Position numbers and translations under genes: made by a program. This document shows positions 37,441-49,963 of a DNA stretch of 64,000 nt, piece after piece (positions within the stretch are counted from its first letter, which is position 1; each line of letters opens with the position of its first letter). The notes beneath the pieces are model-generated. The model ran no database searches and was not told the DNA's origin. It worked only from the letters and a program-made list of their open reading frames with translations. Source of the DNA: Trochalopteron elliotii (Eukaryota > Chordata > Aves > Passeriformes > Leiothrichidae); NCBI GenBank assembly GCA_024734555.1, contig JANPWX010000118.1:948706-1012705 (forward strand), read 5' to 3'.

Positions 37441-38590
37441 TCATCCAGATTTTGGGTACTTGTTCACACCTGCTGCCAGCTATTGAAGAGGTGGTAGATG
37501 CAAGGGAAGGTTGTGGCATAGTGGGTGGTGGGATAATGCCAGCTGGATAATGTGAGGGTGCCAGGCTGGTCAGGGACTCTCCAGGCCACATGGGATTCAG
37601 TGCCAATGTCTTGGGGCAATCAAGACAGCTGCTTTCTGGGGTTGGATGATGGGTGGGAGGTTCCCTGTCCTGCCCTTACACATCAGGGTTGTCCCCATGC
37701 CTTGGAGATTGAACTGATGGCATTTAATGCCTTCATAAAGCACCTGAAGTTCTGCTGGAAAACAGAGTGATAAACTTCATGATCAGAGGAGGAGAAATGG
37801 AAGGGAAGTCTGACATGAGGCTGTTGTGGCTCCTTCTTACTCTCCATGGTGTTGTTGGACTTAGGTCCATTTGGTTTGACCAGTCTATGAGAAGCAACTT
37901 GTTAGAGGTAAGAGAGCCACAGATGTCACTTTGCTCCTGGCTTTTCCACTCAGATGGAAGGCTGGATTAACTTCAGTTATTTCTATGAATCTTACATGGA
38001 ACTCATTGCCACCAATTTCACATAAATATCTGGGGGGTAAGAAGTTGCAGCTTGATATTTAGCAAGCATGCAATAGGTGGTTATTTTGTGATTTAAGTGA
38101 ACTCTGTTTATCCTGCAGTCAGCCGTAATCCCACTGCCTGTCACTCATCCCACCTGCTCTGCCACAGCCTTGCTGAGATGACCTGTTTCTGGGTAAACCC
38201 TGGGCACCTAGAATGTATTTCCTCCTGCGTTAAAATTGGATTTTAGCAGAGGTGAAAGTCTCCCTTCACTTTGCTAGTCTTGAGTAAGAGCAGAGCACAA
38301 CCTGACATCCTGGCCCAGTGGGATTTGGAAGGGTCAAGATTCCCAAGGCCTGTTGAGGCGTCTCCCTGGGCTGCAGTGGCCCTTCCAGGGGAGAAACTGG
38401 TTCAGATTTTGCATGATGTGGGATTGCTCTCAGTGACTTTGCCAGTCCCAGCTGGAGCAGGAGGATCCTCTCCCTGCTTTGGCCTAGGGAGATACCACAG
38501 AGTTTGCCAGGCTGCTGGGTAGCTTGGAGAGGGACCCAGGGAGGACAACAAGCCAGGAGGGCTTATGGCTGTGGGAAAAGGTAGCACTTC

Positions 38591-38820
38591 ATTCCTGTAC
38601 TTGGCACTTCTGAGGCACTTCAAATCCTGTGTTCAGTTTTGGGCCTCTTGCTACAAGAAGGATTTTGAGGTGCTGGAACATGTTCAGAGGAGGACAGAGC
38701 TGGACAAGGGCTCGGAGCACTTGTGGCTGAGGGAGCTGGGTGTGGTTGTCCTGGAGAAAAGGAGGTTCAGCAGGCACCATATTGCTCTCTACAACTGCCT
38801 GAAAGGAATCACAGAGGTAG
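38591..38820 (+). mobile_element. CR1 LINE internal fragment, plus orientation
   Basis: Sense CR1: CCTGTACTTGGCACTTCTG, GTGTTCAGTTTTGGGCCTC, GCTACAAGAAGGATTTTGAG, GAGCTGGGTGTGGTTGTCC and TTGCTCTCTACAACTGCCTG. This covers the region just upstream of the part found at 35670-35899. It lacks the 3' end. Confidence 0.9.
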
Positions 38821-39619
38821 TCATAGAGGTAAACAGATGGGCATGGCATGACCTGGGCTTCAGCACTGGGCATCCCATCCTCTGCCTTCATCTCCCCACT
38901 CCTCTGAACCTCCAGAACTGGAGCTCCTGGCAGACATGTGCCATCAGTCACGGGTGGGAAGTGATCTGAGTTAGCATGACACTGATGTAAATTTAAAGCC
39001 TTCTTTTGCTCTCCCTGCTAGCAGCCTTGTATTTTCAGGAAGAAAGAGAATGGGAAACAACTTTTTTAATGAAGTCGAGCATTTAAATTCTCTTTATACT
39101 TAGTCCTATCTGGAGCTCTTTACCCAAATGAAGCAGAAAGCATTTACAGCTGTATTTTCCATCACACCAACCAAGGAATATATTCATTTGCAGTAACATG
39201 GCAGTCAATGAAGTGGAAAATAAGCTCCCAAAATTGAGCTATGAAATGGTTTCAATGAGTAGGAGAAGCCCGCTTGGATTCCACTGACCAGTCGCTTTGG
39301 TTATGATAAAAATTAATTTGATTGAACACCTGAGCTGTGGCAGAGGTGAGGTTGGCCCCGAGATCACTCTGCTCAGACTGTGTTTGGGCTGGCTGCTCTG
39401 CCATGGCTCCCACCTCTCCTGCTCATGGCTTTGCTTGCCCAGGAGATCTGGTGTCTCCAAGGGATGGCCATCGGTGGCACACAGACGTGCAGCAGCCGAT
39501 GTCCCACGTGTCCTCCTCCACACGGCTGCAGGAGGGGACAATGGCAGGGCTGGCCCCTGGCTGGTTGGCAGCACTGCTGCCCGTGCCCACCATGCACAGA
39601 CTGGGCATGTGGAGGCTCT

Positions 39620-40020
39620 GAGCAGAGATGGAAATGGTTCCTCCTTCCCGGCGCCGCAGCCCGCGGAGGACGTGAGCAGAGCGCTAAGCAGGTACCTGCC
39701 CAACGCCAGCCCAGGGTCTGCTAATTGCTTGTGATGTCTAGTCCAACTCCATCGGCACGAGCAACAATTGCTACTGGAAATGCAATTAATAATTAAGCAC
39801 TCAGCGCTGGCAGGTGTCAGCAGGAATCCGCAGGGCCTGGCATCCCCCGCCTCGACACCTCCCTCTGCCCGCGCGGGAGCAGCAGCGCCGGGCGGGGTGC
39901 GGCCCCTGCCTGCCGGGATCGATACCGGGGAGGATGCAGATCCGTGCCTTGAGGAAATAACTCGCTGCTGGAATTTCCCCAGCATGGATGAGGGCTGCCT
40001 GCCGTGGGGCAGCGGGATGA
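39620..40020. promoter_or_regulatory. CpG-rich patch with an embedded AT-rich core
   Basis: CG-rich words (GGCGCCGCAGCCCGCGG, GAGCGCTAAGC, CCCGCGCGGGAGCAGC, GATCGATACCGG) flank a core at about 39760-39800 with CAACAATTGC and CAATTAATAATTAAGCAC. CG-rich shoulders around an AT-rich homeodomain-type core are typical of developmental enhancers, but this is inference. The 248-codon minus-strand frame at 39239-39985 is unlike any protein I know. Confidence 0.4.
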
Positions 40021-40479
40021 GGACTCAAGGCTGCCTGCCCGGCTGGTGAAACCTGTGTGTAGTCCCGTTATCGTTGCAGGGATGCTTCCCAGTGCAATCC
40101 ATCTTCCCTTAAGACGTTCCGTGGGCATTTTCTGGTTTTGCTGTACAGACAGAGTGATTTTGGGTGTAGATGACTGGCAGCACTTCTCCGCAGTGTTGGA
40201 GGCTGGGAGCACAACCCCAGAGCTGGCACAGGGTGGCTGGGCTGTAAAAGCTGGGTGATGCAGCCCTGTCCCAGCCATGGAGGCAGCCGGGGAGGATGTC
40301 AAGGAGCAGAGACATCTTAGTCCTGGCTGGAAAAAGCAGCACCCTGATGGAATAAAATGTCTTCCTGAGCTGCTGTTCTGTTTCAGTGCAGCCTCAGGAC
40401 CCCCTGTGTCCCCACTCACAGGCTCTGCCATAGTCGCTTTCACTTGCAGTGCTGGCTGATGCTTGTGATGACTTACAGC

Positions 40480-40860
40480 CTTCTTCAAGCTGGCTTTTAT
40501 TTTTAATTACATTTTGCCTCTGAAGATGGTCTGCTTTGCTGGTTCATTATTTTCCTCTGCCTGTTTTTTTTTTTCTTTTTTTTTCCCCTCATTTTTCTTT
40601 TAAAGCCCAACAGACTTTAGGCTCCCTGAGAAATAGCTTCACCCTTTAGGAAAGTGCAGAGCCTTTTCCCTGAGTAACAAAATGTTGATTTGCTACCACG
40701 GGGCTGAGTGATGGTGATTCCCTTATTAAACTGCACTTAGAGGCAGCGACTGTCAGGCAGGGATGGAGAGCTTCTCCGATAAGTTGGAGCTATTCATTAT
40801 TAAATTATCTTCATTCACTCGAACATCTCATTTTCATTGAATTAGATGAAAAGTGCTCAA
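40480..40860. promoter_or_regulatory. AT-rich candidate conserved noncoding element
   Basis: Two AT-rich blocks, TTTTATTTTTAATTACATT and TTCATTATTAAATTATC with TTCATTGAATTAGATG, separated by T-rich tracts (40567-40590). Unique sequence, no repeat signature. Confidence 0.35.
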
Positions 40861-43800
40861 AGGCAGCTGCTGCAGCAGCTTGGAGGCTGCCAGGAGCAGC
40901 GTGCCAATGTCCCTGCTGGCCTTCCCTCCCACACCAGCCACATCTGACCCTTTCCCACAGATGGAGGGGCCTCGTGGCTGGTGTAAATCCCCTGGAGTTG
41001 CACCTGCTGGTGGCCTGACCTTGGAGACCTGGAGCTCTGGGAGCTGGAGCTAGTGGGGACTGACTCCACCAGGGAGTGAGGTAGTGTGGCCCCAGCTGTC
41101 TGCCAGCTTGGCAGCAGTGACAAAGGTGGGTCTTCCCAGTAACTGGGGCCCAGTGTGACCTCTCAGGAGGGCCTGTCCCAGTGTTTTGAAGGGTATGTGT
41201 TTTTCTGGGGGACTGCAGATGGTTTTGGCTGAGTTACACAGGGCTTTAGCTCTGCTCCTGCTGCCCCCTCCCCTCCTGGGACACCCTCCCCAGGGCAGCC
41301 ACCGGCTGCATAGAGCCGGCTTCAGCCCTGGATGGCAGCTGAGCTGTTGTGTGTCCCGTGGCTGTTTTTGTGGGAGGATGGATGCCATCTGGCTGCCTGA
41401 TCTCTCTGCTTTCACCTTGGCATGAGCACCTGGCACCCGGCCCCACGGCTCGGCACCGAACCAGGGGCTGCTGGCTGGGCCTACCAGCCCACGGATCTTC
41501 AAGGCACTTTGTGGAGTTTGAGCTGCTTTAAGGCTGGCCCCGAGGAATGGGGGGCTTCTGTGTCAAGGCAAAAGACCTTGGACAGAGCACACTGTGCCCA
41601 GGCATTATTCATCTCTGTCCCAGACATATGTGAAGTTGCATTTTTCCCTAGGAGAGCTCAGAATTAGGATATCTGGCTGCTGCTCAATCCCAAATGCCTT
41701 GGGAGCAGGCAGCACCCCTCTCTCCTGTGACAGCCTGCAATCTCACTGGGCAGTGAAAACCTGGGTGCTGTGAAGCCCTTCTCACCCCCATCCCACCACT
41801 ACCATCTTCTTCCTGGCGAGGATCCTCTGGCCCCTTGGAGCAGCTCCTCAACTGTTGCTTTTCCTCGCCAGCGAATCTCGCCCGAAGAAGCTGCTTTGAT
41901 CAATGCACTTGGATTTCAGCCTTCAGCCTTGATCAAGGCAGGAGGAGGGACGGGGGAGAGCGAGTACTCGCAGCCTCTTTGGGGACGGCCTGGGAAGCAG
42001 AGCTGCTTCTCCAAGAAAAGCCTGCTTCAAAGTAAGAGGCGGCACTGCCAGAATAAGAGTGAACCAGGCGGGCAGAGGAGGAGGAGGAGGAAGGCTGCTG
42101 GGTGCCAGAACTCCAGCTGGGATGGGGCAGGTGTGGGTCCAGCAAGGAATGGTGATGATGGCATTGCTGTGAGGCTGGAGCAGCTTCTGGGAGAGGGCAG
42201 GAAACCGGGTGCAGTGGAGGGGGGGGAAATCTACACTTCCCCCTGTGCTTAATTCTGTACCAGACCTGCTTTTCTGTACTCATTAGCTTTTCCAGCTCTC
42301 CAAACTTCTCCAGCCCTGGGGACTTGGTACCGAGAAAGTTTTTAGAGCTGAAAAGGGGCTGCATTTTCTTCTTTGGCTCAGTGGTTTCCTCCCAGTCTTT
42401 AACTGGTGGGGATGGTGCTGCAGGTCAGGTGTTATGGACCTAAGGATGGCTCTGGGACAGGAGCAGGGGGACAGAACATCCCTTCCTTGCCAGCGTGGTC
42501 TGGCTGTTTCAGCTCTAAGGGCTTTGTGCATAAGGCACTGCTCAAGGTTTGATCAGATCAGAGCTTCTGGTTAATAGTAATTAATGGCCAGGAGGAGACC
42601 TCCTGGCATCTGGCTTTGTTTCCCCCATCAGTGCCAGGGAATTCTGTGTCAGGAGCTCTGGAAGGCCTGGGCCATTCCTTTGTGGGTTGCATTACCTGGG
42701 AGAGGAGCAAGAATCGAGCAGAGATGCAAAACCTGAGGGTCCCATGAGCAGGGAAAAGCTCTGGCCAGAGACCACCCTCTGATGCCAACCTGCTCCAGCA
42801 ATCCTCCTCCTCTCTCCTGCTCCCACTCCCTCTTTGCTGCTGCTGCCTTCCTCAGGTGCTCACACATGCACCTCTCGCTTTTCCTTTCAGCTACAGATGG
42901 CAGGCAGGAAAACCAGCCAGCCAGATGTGTTTTTCATAGCTCCCAAACCAGGCATAACTAAACATTTACATTTATTACCAATTAGAGGGGAAACAGACTG
43001 TAGTTTTATGTACTGTATGTGTCTGGATGTATTTCAGTTTGTGACCTTACTACACCCCACCCTCAGCAACTAAATCTCTCTTGGTTAGGGGCAAAACCCT
43101 GGAAAGCACTGGGGTGCCATCACCTTGTGATTAGATGATGTGGATTCCACCACTTTGTAGGAAAGCCTGCACAGGGGTGTGCTCCTGGGTGATGCTGCAC
43201 ATACCTAGGGATGCCCCAGAGGTATTTGCATGGTGGAGCCCATATTCATTAAGTCCATGTGTGGCTGTGACCACAGAGCAGCTGTCAATGGGTGGCTCAG
43301 GAGTGCCCAGAGCCCGCAGGTCCTGAGCCAACATCACAGCAGTTCTTTAATGATGTGTGAGCCAACAGCAAAACACAAATAAATCCATAACCAGATGCTG
43401 AGCCTTGCTGAGAGCCAGGGAAGGAAGTGAGGGGATGAATGTGCATGGTGGAAGTGATGTCCCAGCCTTTACCAGGAGGTGACTGAGGGACTGATGTCCT
43501 AACAAAGTCCAGATCCTGGCTGGCAGGGGTCCAGCCTCGAGGTGGTCATGGTGCCACTACAATCTGCTCACCTCTGTGAGGCCAGCACCTGAATCTGGGC
43601 TGTTGGGGGTGTACGGGCTCAGGACAGGGTCTGCATGTGCCCATCAGGCCTTGGGCAGGCCAATGGATGTCTAGTCAGGTGGAAATGAGGACTTACTAGT
43701 TCTGTGGGGATACTGGGTTTGCAGTACTGGGTCAATCACACTTGACTCTGCCTCTGAGCAATGGTTAAACTGCAAAGAAAAGCATCTCAATCTCCTTCTT

Positions 43801-44428
43801 CAGGTCACCATCCTCTTGGCAAGAGAGGAAGGAGAAATGTGGTAAGGCCAGGGAACGTTGGAAAACAGTGTTCTTTAAACCAGGCTGTCCCTCATCCACC
43901 CTGGTACTGGGACTGTGCCCCCCAACACCACCCCACAGCCACACAGTTGGGATGTGGGATGCTGCAGGAACTGACCCTGCTCAGCCTTCCCATGCCTCCC
44001 CTATCCTCCCTTCTCCCAGCAGGTCCCACAGCCATCTATTCATGCAGCAACATCCCCATTCCTTCCTCACTCCCATTTTTTTTCCCACAGGGTGCCTGGA
44101 ACCCTCTGGCAATCATGACCAAAGCTCACCTCTGGCTGTGCCTCCTGGATCCCTGTGCTCACCTCTGCTGTTGCTCAGGCAACAACCTCTGGGTTGGATG
44201 CAGGGCTGTATTTCCCTCCCCTTTCCAGGGTGCTGCTGCAGCCCAGACACAGAGGGGAAGCCACGCCATGGGATGCACACACAGCAGTTGTGTACATCCC
44301 TCTGGGGATGCCTGGGGGAATCATTCCATCACAGGGAGCTTCAGAAATGCAATATTTTATTAGAAGCCCATTAAACTGTTCAAACAGGTGATTAGGAGAG
44401 TGGTGATGATGCAAATTGAAATGAGGCA

Positions 44429-44497
44429 GGGGTGGACTCTCCACCTGGGCAAGGAGAGCTGTGGGGTGGATTTCCACCTGAGCAGGGAGAGCCGTGG
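44429..44497. repeat. Two-copy tandem repeat, period about 34 bp
   Basis: Units of the type GGTGGACTCTCCACCTGGGC and GGTGGATTTCCACCTGAGCA, each followed by AGGAGAGCTGTGG or AGGGAGAGCCGTGG. About 80% alike. Each unit contains a short inverted repeat (GGTGGA...TCCACC). Confidence 0.6.
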
Positions 44498-47400
44498 CTG
44501 CAGGGCTGAGGTTGGCTCTGCAAGGCCAAGATAAGGAATGAATAAAGCTGAGAGATTTGAAGGGGGCGGGGGTGGAATGAAGGGCTGCAGTACTTTGGCA
44601 GAGCTGTTGGAGAGGGGAAGGGACCAGCCCTGGGGTGGAAATGGGCCACCCCAACCTCAGCCCGTGGAGGGCTGTGTGGACATGCCTATCCCATGGAAGG
44701 CAGCATCCTGCCTTCATTTGGATAGGAAGCACCAGGTACAGGCTGGATCAAGGATGTTACAAACCTTGGCCACCAACCTTTGGGTCCCTCTAGGAAGGAA
44801 CCAACACAGGGATGAGGCACATGGGGAAGCTTTGTCCAGCAAGGGCAGGAGAGGAGCGAGATGGGAGGTGCAGGATCTACTGCTCCATACATAGATTTGT
44901 CCCATTATCCTGCTGATCAGCAAAATCAGGAGACAGTTTAACTGGAGAGTTGGATTTAAGATTAAAAAAGAATATTTTATTTTTTTTCCTCCTCTTCTGT
45001 AACTGTGTTGGAGAGTGACAGGGTGGGAGCTCTTGGCAGCTGGGATGTTAAATGTTTTTCCACATGGTCTCTTGATTATTAATGGATTTTAGCACTTGAC
45101 AAAGTAGAAATTAGGAGATAAAAGCTATTAGAAACTAATTTGGGTAATCACTGATTCTGTTCCCCCAGGAGCCTTTCTGAGAGAATTGCTCCCAACACCA
45201 CTGCCAAGTCTCAGGAGAGAAGGAATCTCTTTTCAGCAGAGTTTCCTGGGCTTTGGAAGAGCCCCCTGATCTATGGCCAATGAGGAGATGACTTGAATGG
45301 AGCAGGCTTGATCCAAACAACACACTTCTCCCAGCAGCCTCCTGGGATTTATGGGATTTCACATCCCTGGACACTATTTGGGATGGTTTATGTGCCACAA
45401 TTTTTTTACTGTTATGTTGGTGAAACAACCATAGAAACTAGCTTGGGAAAACAAGGTGGGAGATAAATCCTCGTGGCATGGGCTCTCCCAGCGATAAAAT
45501 GAGCTACAGGTGGAGAAATAGACCCTTTATTTCCTTCAATTCCCATTTTCCTGAGTGGATCAATACCACCAGGGGCAAGGAAAGGGTGAGGAACCAATGC
45601 AGGGAATCACTTTAAGGGAAAAGCTGGAAGGTGTTAACTGATGTAGCAACCACTGCTGATTTTTGAGGCAGATGGGCTGGGAGGGTTTGCATATCCCAGG
45701 AGGGTTTATGTACAGAGAAGAGGATGCCTGTAGGCTGGGAGAGCACTTTTTAAAAATAATTTGACTGATTTTTCCTCCTTTTTTTTCCCCATCCAGTCAG
45801 TCTGCACTCCTGGCATATGCGGTAGGAGCAAAAGGTCTGTCTTGCAGATTTTTTGGGGATTTTATTCCACCCTACAGGAAAATCCCTCCAAATCTCATCC
45901 CATCATCCCACCAAAATTTGACCATCCCAACCCTTGTTCCAGGAGCACAGCCCAGAGGTCCTGTGGGAGCACTGTCCTGGGGACAGCTCTGAGGGTCCCA
46001 GGGGAGCTCCATCCCAGGCAGGGGTCAGGGTCCAGTGGATGAGGTAAATGCTCCCGCCAGGCTCCTGGCTGTGATCAGCTCTGTCCCTGGCTCCAGCACT
46101 GCTGATTTACAGGGGCTGTGGTGACATCCCAGGGCAGGACACCCATATTTCATGGATGGGGATATTGCTGCTGGCAGCAGCAGCTCCCAGCCGTGAGCTC
46201 AGGGAGGAGAAAGCCATTTGCCATCGTCATCCCTGGTCCTCTGCAAATTTTTCCACTGCACTGCAGGGGTGCAGTGAAGAGACTTTATTTGATGGTGTCT
46301 AAAGAGGTCTCCAGCTTCTCCTGAAGAGCTGGAAGCAGCTGAGGGCACTCAAGGAGGCCAAGGGCTGGTGCAGGCTGGGTTGGGTGGCTGAGGTTATAGG
46401 TTTTGATCTTTGCTTAAGGAGGAGTTGGTGGGGAGGGAAGAAGGGAGCTGAGGAATTGGGACTGGGGCTTCCTGAGGTCCCCACCAGCTTGAGTCATCCC
46501 AGGTTCCCACTGAGCTCCTAGTGGGGACACAGGAGGGTGGCTGGGACATCTCCTGCATGCCTGGGCTTGCAGAAACCTCCCTGTTGCCTGCTCTGATTCT
46601 CCTGTCTCCTTCAGAGGCCGTGGCAGGAGGCTGATGAGGAAGAGGGAGGAATAAGCTGAGGTCACCACCTTTCCAGGAGGTTGCAATTTTCCCCTCATGC
46701 TCCTTAAGAAGTGGCCATTTACCACAGGCCCTGTAAATCCTCCCCAAAGACAAAACACCAGGGAGGATGGCCTGGGGCAATGAGAGCCCTCGATGGCTTT
46801 GAAAGAGATGGCAGAGAGGAAAAACAGCCCACCACTGGCAAAGGGGGAAAACAGACTGAAAGAGTGAAGCTGAAAATGTGCTGAAGCAGCTGATGACAGC
46901 CCAAACAGCAGGAGAAGGCTCCTGCCTGCCAATTAACGAGGCTTTGGTGCTAATTTGCCACCTTGACTGCACTTCTGAGCTTGTCAGGAGAAGAGGGAGG
47001 AAAAACAAAAAGATGAGGCTAAAAAAGAGCCAGCGAGGCTTTGGTTTGCCTCTTGGCTATGCAGATGTTGCTGGGCTTCAGAGAGCCAGGGGAAGCAAGG
47101 GGGGCTGGTGGCAAACTCACCAATCCACAAGCCTGGCTGTGAAGGGAATGATGACCAGCTTCCATGGGCTTGTGCTGGCAGAGCAGCTCTAGGCCACGGT
47201 GCTGCCTGACTTAGGGATGCCAGTTTCCCAGGGATCACATCCCACCATCTGCTGGGTCAGTTGGGGGAGTGAGAGGTGATCCCATGTGTGCCCAGGAGCA
47301 TCTCTGGTACCCGTGGTGAAAACTGAGTTATAAAAAAGGAGCCAGAACAGCCCTGTGCTGGGGCAGAGAGGGCCACAGGCAGCTTGGCATCTCCTGCCTC

Positions 47401-49351
47401 CCCCAGAAACACTGTCAAACACACAGCAGATCTGCTGGCTGGTGGTTCTGTGTGGCTAATGGAGCCAGAGGAGCCCTGGGCAAAATGCTCAGCGTGAAGC
47501 CTCCTGCCAAGCCAAACGTCTGATTCCCACTTCTTTGCCCATCCTGCAGCCCAAACCCAGAGACCACGGGGATGGATTAAAAGCAACATCTGCACCAGTG
47601 TGCTGTCTGCATGCAAAGCAAAAGAGTTTCTGCCAGGGAAGCGTGTTACCTGGAACCCTCCCAGCCCTCCCTCTTCCTCTGGGATGTTTTAATTCCTGTG
47701 CATCCTCATTCTTCTCCCAGGCTGACACAGCGTTAGCTGGGAGCCACAACTGAGGCAGGCTGGAGCAGGAATGCAGACTTAGCCTCACAGCCTCTCTCCA
47801 TGCTGGCTCTTCTTGGAAAAACTGTCCTTGGTGTTTGGGCCCAGCCTGATGTGGAGATGCCCTTGGGCCAGGAGGCCAAAGGCACCACCTCATGGCACAC
47901 AAGGCTGGAGGCTCAGCCAGGGCTGTGGAAAAAGGGTGAAGACAGGAGGGGAAAAAGGGTGTTGGTCCACACAGGTGGAGCTGTGGGCTGTTTGCTCAGG
48001 TGCAGCCCTTCACTGGCTGTCTCAGGGTGGGAGATGGAGTTAGGACCAGCCCCAGCCTGGGGGCCCATGGGCTCTCTCTGCCCTGGGAGAGCTGTGCAGG
48101 TAACTCCATCCTGCTGCCTGGGCTGGGGTGAAAGATCCTGGCCTTTCCCTGGCCTCCTTTTCCCTGGCAGAGCTGCTAAACAAATGTGTCTGGAGAGAAC
48201 CAGAGTGTCTGCAGTCAAGTGAGTGAGGAGCTCAGCTTGTTATTTAAAGGCCATTTTCTGGCTTTTTCACTGCAGAGAATCTCGTCTAAACATAGAGCCT
48301 AGGAAAGGACAACCCCAAACACACCAGTTGTTAAAACCTAATGGGTTTGATGCTGAACCCCTGGTTCAGGGTGGCACACTGGCTATTTCCATCCTGAGGC
48401 CAGGGTGGTGCTTTGCAGCAGCAGCTCTCCAGCCAGCCCTGCTGCCATCAGCACTGTTTGTTCTGTGCAGGGGAAAGCATTGCAAGGTAATCAAATCCTG
48501 ACCTCCAGTTATTAACCTCGTCCTTTTAATCACCTCCACTGAGCACCTTAATTGCTGAGCAGGGATGGGAGGACCTGGCTGCTTCCACCTGAGATTCCCA
48601 CGCAGCCTGGCAGTCCCCTCCCAGGGCATGCTGCTGCTGCTCTCTCTCCTTTAATTCACACACATCCCCAAAAAAAAGGGGGCAGCAGTTCTCTCCCAAA
48701 ATACAGCAATTTAGTAGCTGAATTCAAGGAAGCAACTGTTTCTCTGTCACTGAGTTAAAGAGGGGGTGCAGCCCCATGGGGTTGGGGGGAATGACCAAGG
48801 CTTTGTTTGCCTGTCCCTGTGCTTCCCAATGGGGTGCACTTTGCTGAGATAGGGCTGTACAAGCTGCCAGCCTTGGAGTGCCATGCACAGCCTCATTCCT
48901 AATGGGAACTGGCAACTTGGGCCAAACTTAGTGCTTTTGGGCAATAGATTACGGATCTTGCTGGGGGCTGTGGAGAGAGGGGAGTGCAGCCCCAGGGGCA
49001 ACTGCTAAGGGTGCAAAGAGCTGCCTGCTTCTCCCACTTTTTATTTTTTGCATCAAATTAAAAGTAAATGGCCTTTAACCACCTCTCTCCTCACATGCAG
49101 GGTTGTTAGGGCATCATCAGTCTCCATCTGGAGCCTACACAAAGCCAGAGAAGTCCAGGATTCATCCCTTGATGGGTACCTTGAGGTGCTGCCAGTCATC
49201 TCAACAGCTGTTGCATTCATGTTCAGGTGGGTTTAGGATGTGAGACTGGTTCAGGGCACTGAAAAACATGGCAGGAAATGCTCTGTCTAGAGGAGATGGG
49301 ATGGAGTTGAGGAATGTTAGCCTGACACATGGTGCACATGATGATGGGGAG

Positions 49352-49511
49352 AACCCTAAAATGGCTTGGGTTAGGAGACACCTTAAAGCTCATCTTGTTC
49401 TAACCTTCCATGGGCAGGGACACCTTCCATTAGACCAAATTCCTCCAAGCCTCATCCAACCTGGCTTTGGACACTTCCAGGGATGAGACAGCCACAGCTT
49501 CTCTGGACAAC
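49352..49511 (-). mobile_element. CR1 3'-region fragment, minus orientation
   Basis: AATGGCTTGGGTTAGGAGAC, CCATGGGCAGGGACACCTTC, CATCCAACCTGGCTTTGG and ACACTTCCAGGGATGAGAC follow the reverse complement of the CR1 end. About 160 bases, between the gene desert and the BRINP2 3' flank. Confidence 0.9.
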
Positions 49512-49845
49512 CAAGAAGTGATGAGATGGGAGATGTACAGCAGAAGCCAAAATAATTTCACCAGCTGGGAATCCTCCCAGCAGCCCTGCCTGCTCAGCAC
49601 TGCTGGCCTTCATGCCTATGCCCTCCCCATCCCCAGGCTGATGTCTGCCAGCTTTGCCTGGGGAGCCCAGAGGATGGCTTTGACTTCTCATTTTCTCCTG
49701 GTTTGTTTAACTGCCTGATTTTTTTATTTTTCCTTTAGGACCGGGAAAAGGAGAGGAGAGTTGGCCAAAGGAAGACAGATGTGTGGAAAATAGAAGTCTA
49801 GGTGACAGATTGAGGGCTGCTATAACCACAATAGCCAGCCTGATT

Positions 49846-49963
49846 GATAGATTAGACAGGGAATATAAATAGCAAGTATAGTTTATCTATCCCCATTTTA
49901 TTTTCCTCTTGTCTGTCTCTTTATCTCTCCTGGTGTTATTTTCCTCCCGCTTATCTCTTTATC
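49846..49963. promoter_or_regulatory. GATA-motif cluster downstream of BRINP2
   Basis: Within 118 bases there are six GATA/TATC cores (49846, 49884, 49888, 49922, 49952, 49960); five fit the extended WGATAR form. Chance expectation at equal base composition is well below one. The surroundings are AT-rich with TATAAAT elements. This could be an enhancer or simply pyrimidine-rich sequence with repeated TTATCTCT. Confidence 0.35.
49897..49902 (-). terminator. Candidate BRINP2 poly(A) signal AATAAA
   Basis: The first canonical AATAAA downstream of the BRINP2 stop on the minus strand, giving a 3' UTR of about 1.5 kb. A second AATAAA lies at 49728-49723 and a third at 49045-49040. A weaker ATTAAA at 50466-50461 would give about 0.9 kb but sits in an A-rich tract. 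Which is used cannot be decided from sequence. Confidence 0.3.

Larger units (their letters stand above)
35900..38590. other. Noncoding stretch with candidate elements
   Basis: No exons seen. It holds the AT-rich elements at 36180-36300 and 37225-37440. The word GTGGTTCGAAGC near 36252 resembles a tRNA T-arm but no tRNA fold surrounds it. Confidence 0.45.
38821..49351. other. Long noncoding stretch upstream of the 3' flank CR1
   Basis: No gene or RNA gene supported across 10.5 kb. It contains the CpG-richer patch at 39620-40020, AT-rich elements at 39725-39815 and 40480-40860, and the small tandem repeat at 44429-44497. AT-rich patches near 45055-45150 (TTGATTATTAATGGATT) and 46930 (CCAATTAACGAGG) may also be regulatory. 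A GAGGAGGAGGAGG run lies near 42076. Confidence 0.45.

Noticed and set aside
39239..39985. 248-codon minus-strand open frame
   Set aside because: Composition-driven in a CG-rich patch; no recognisable domain.
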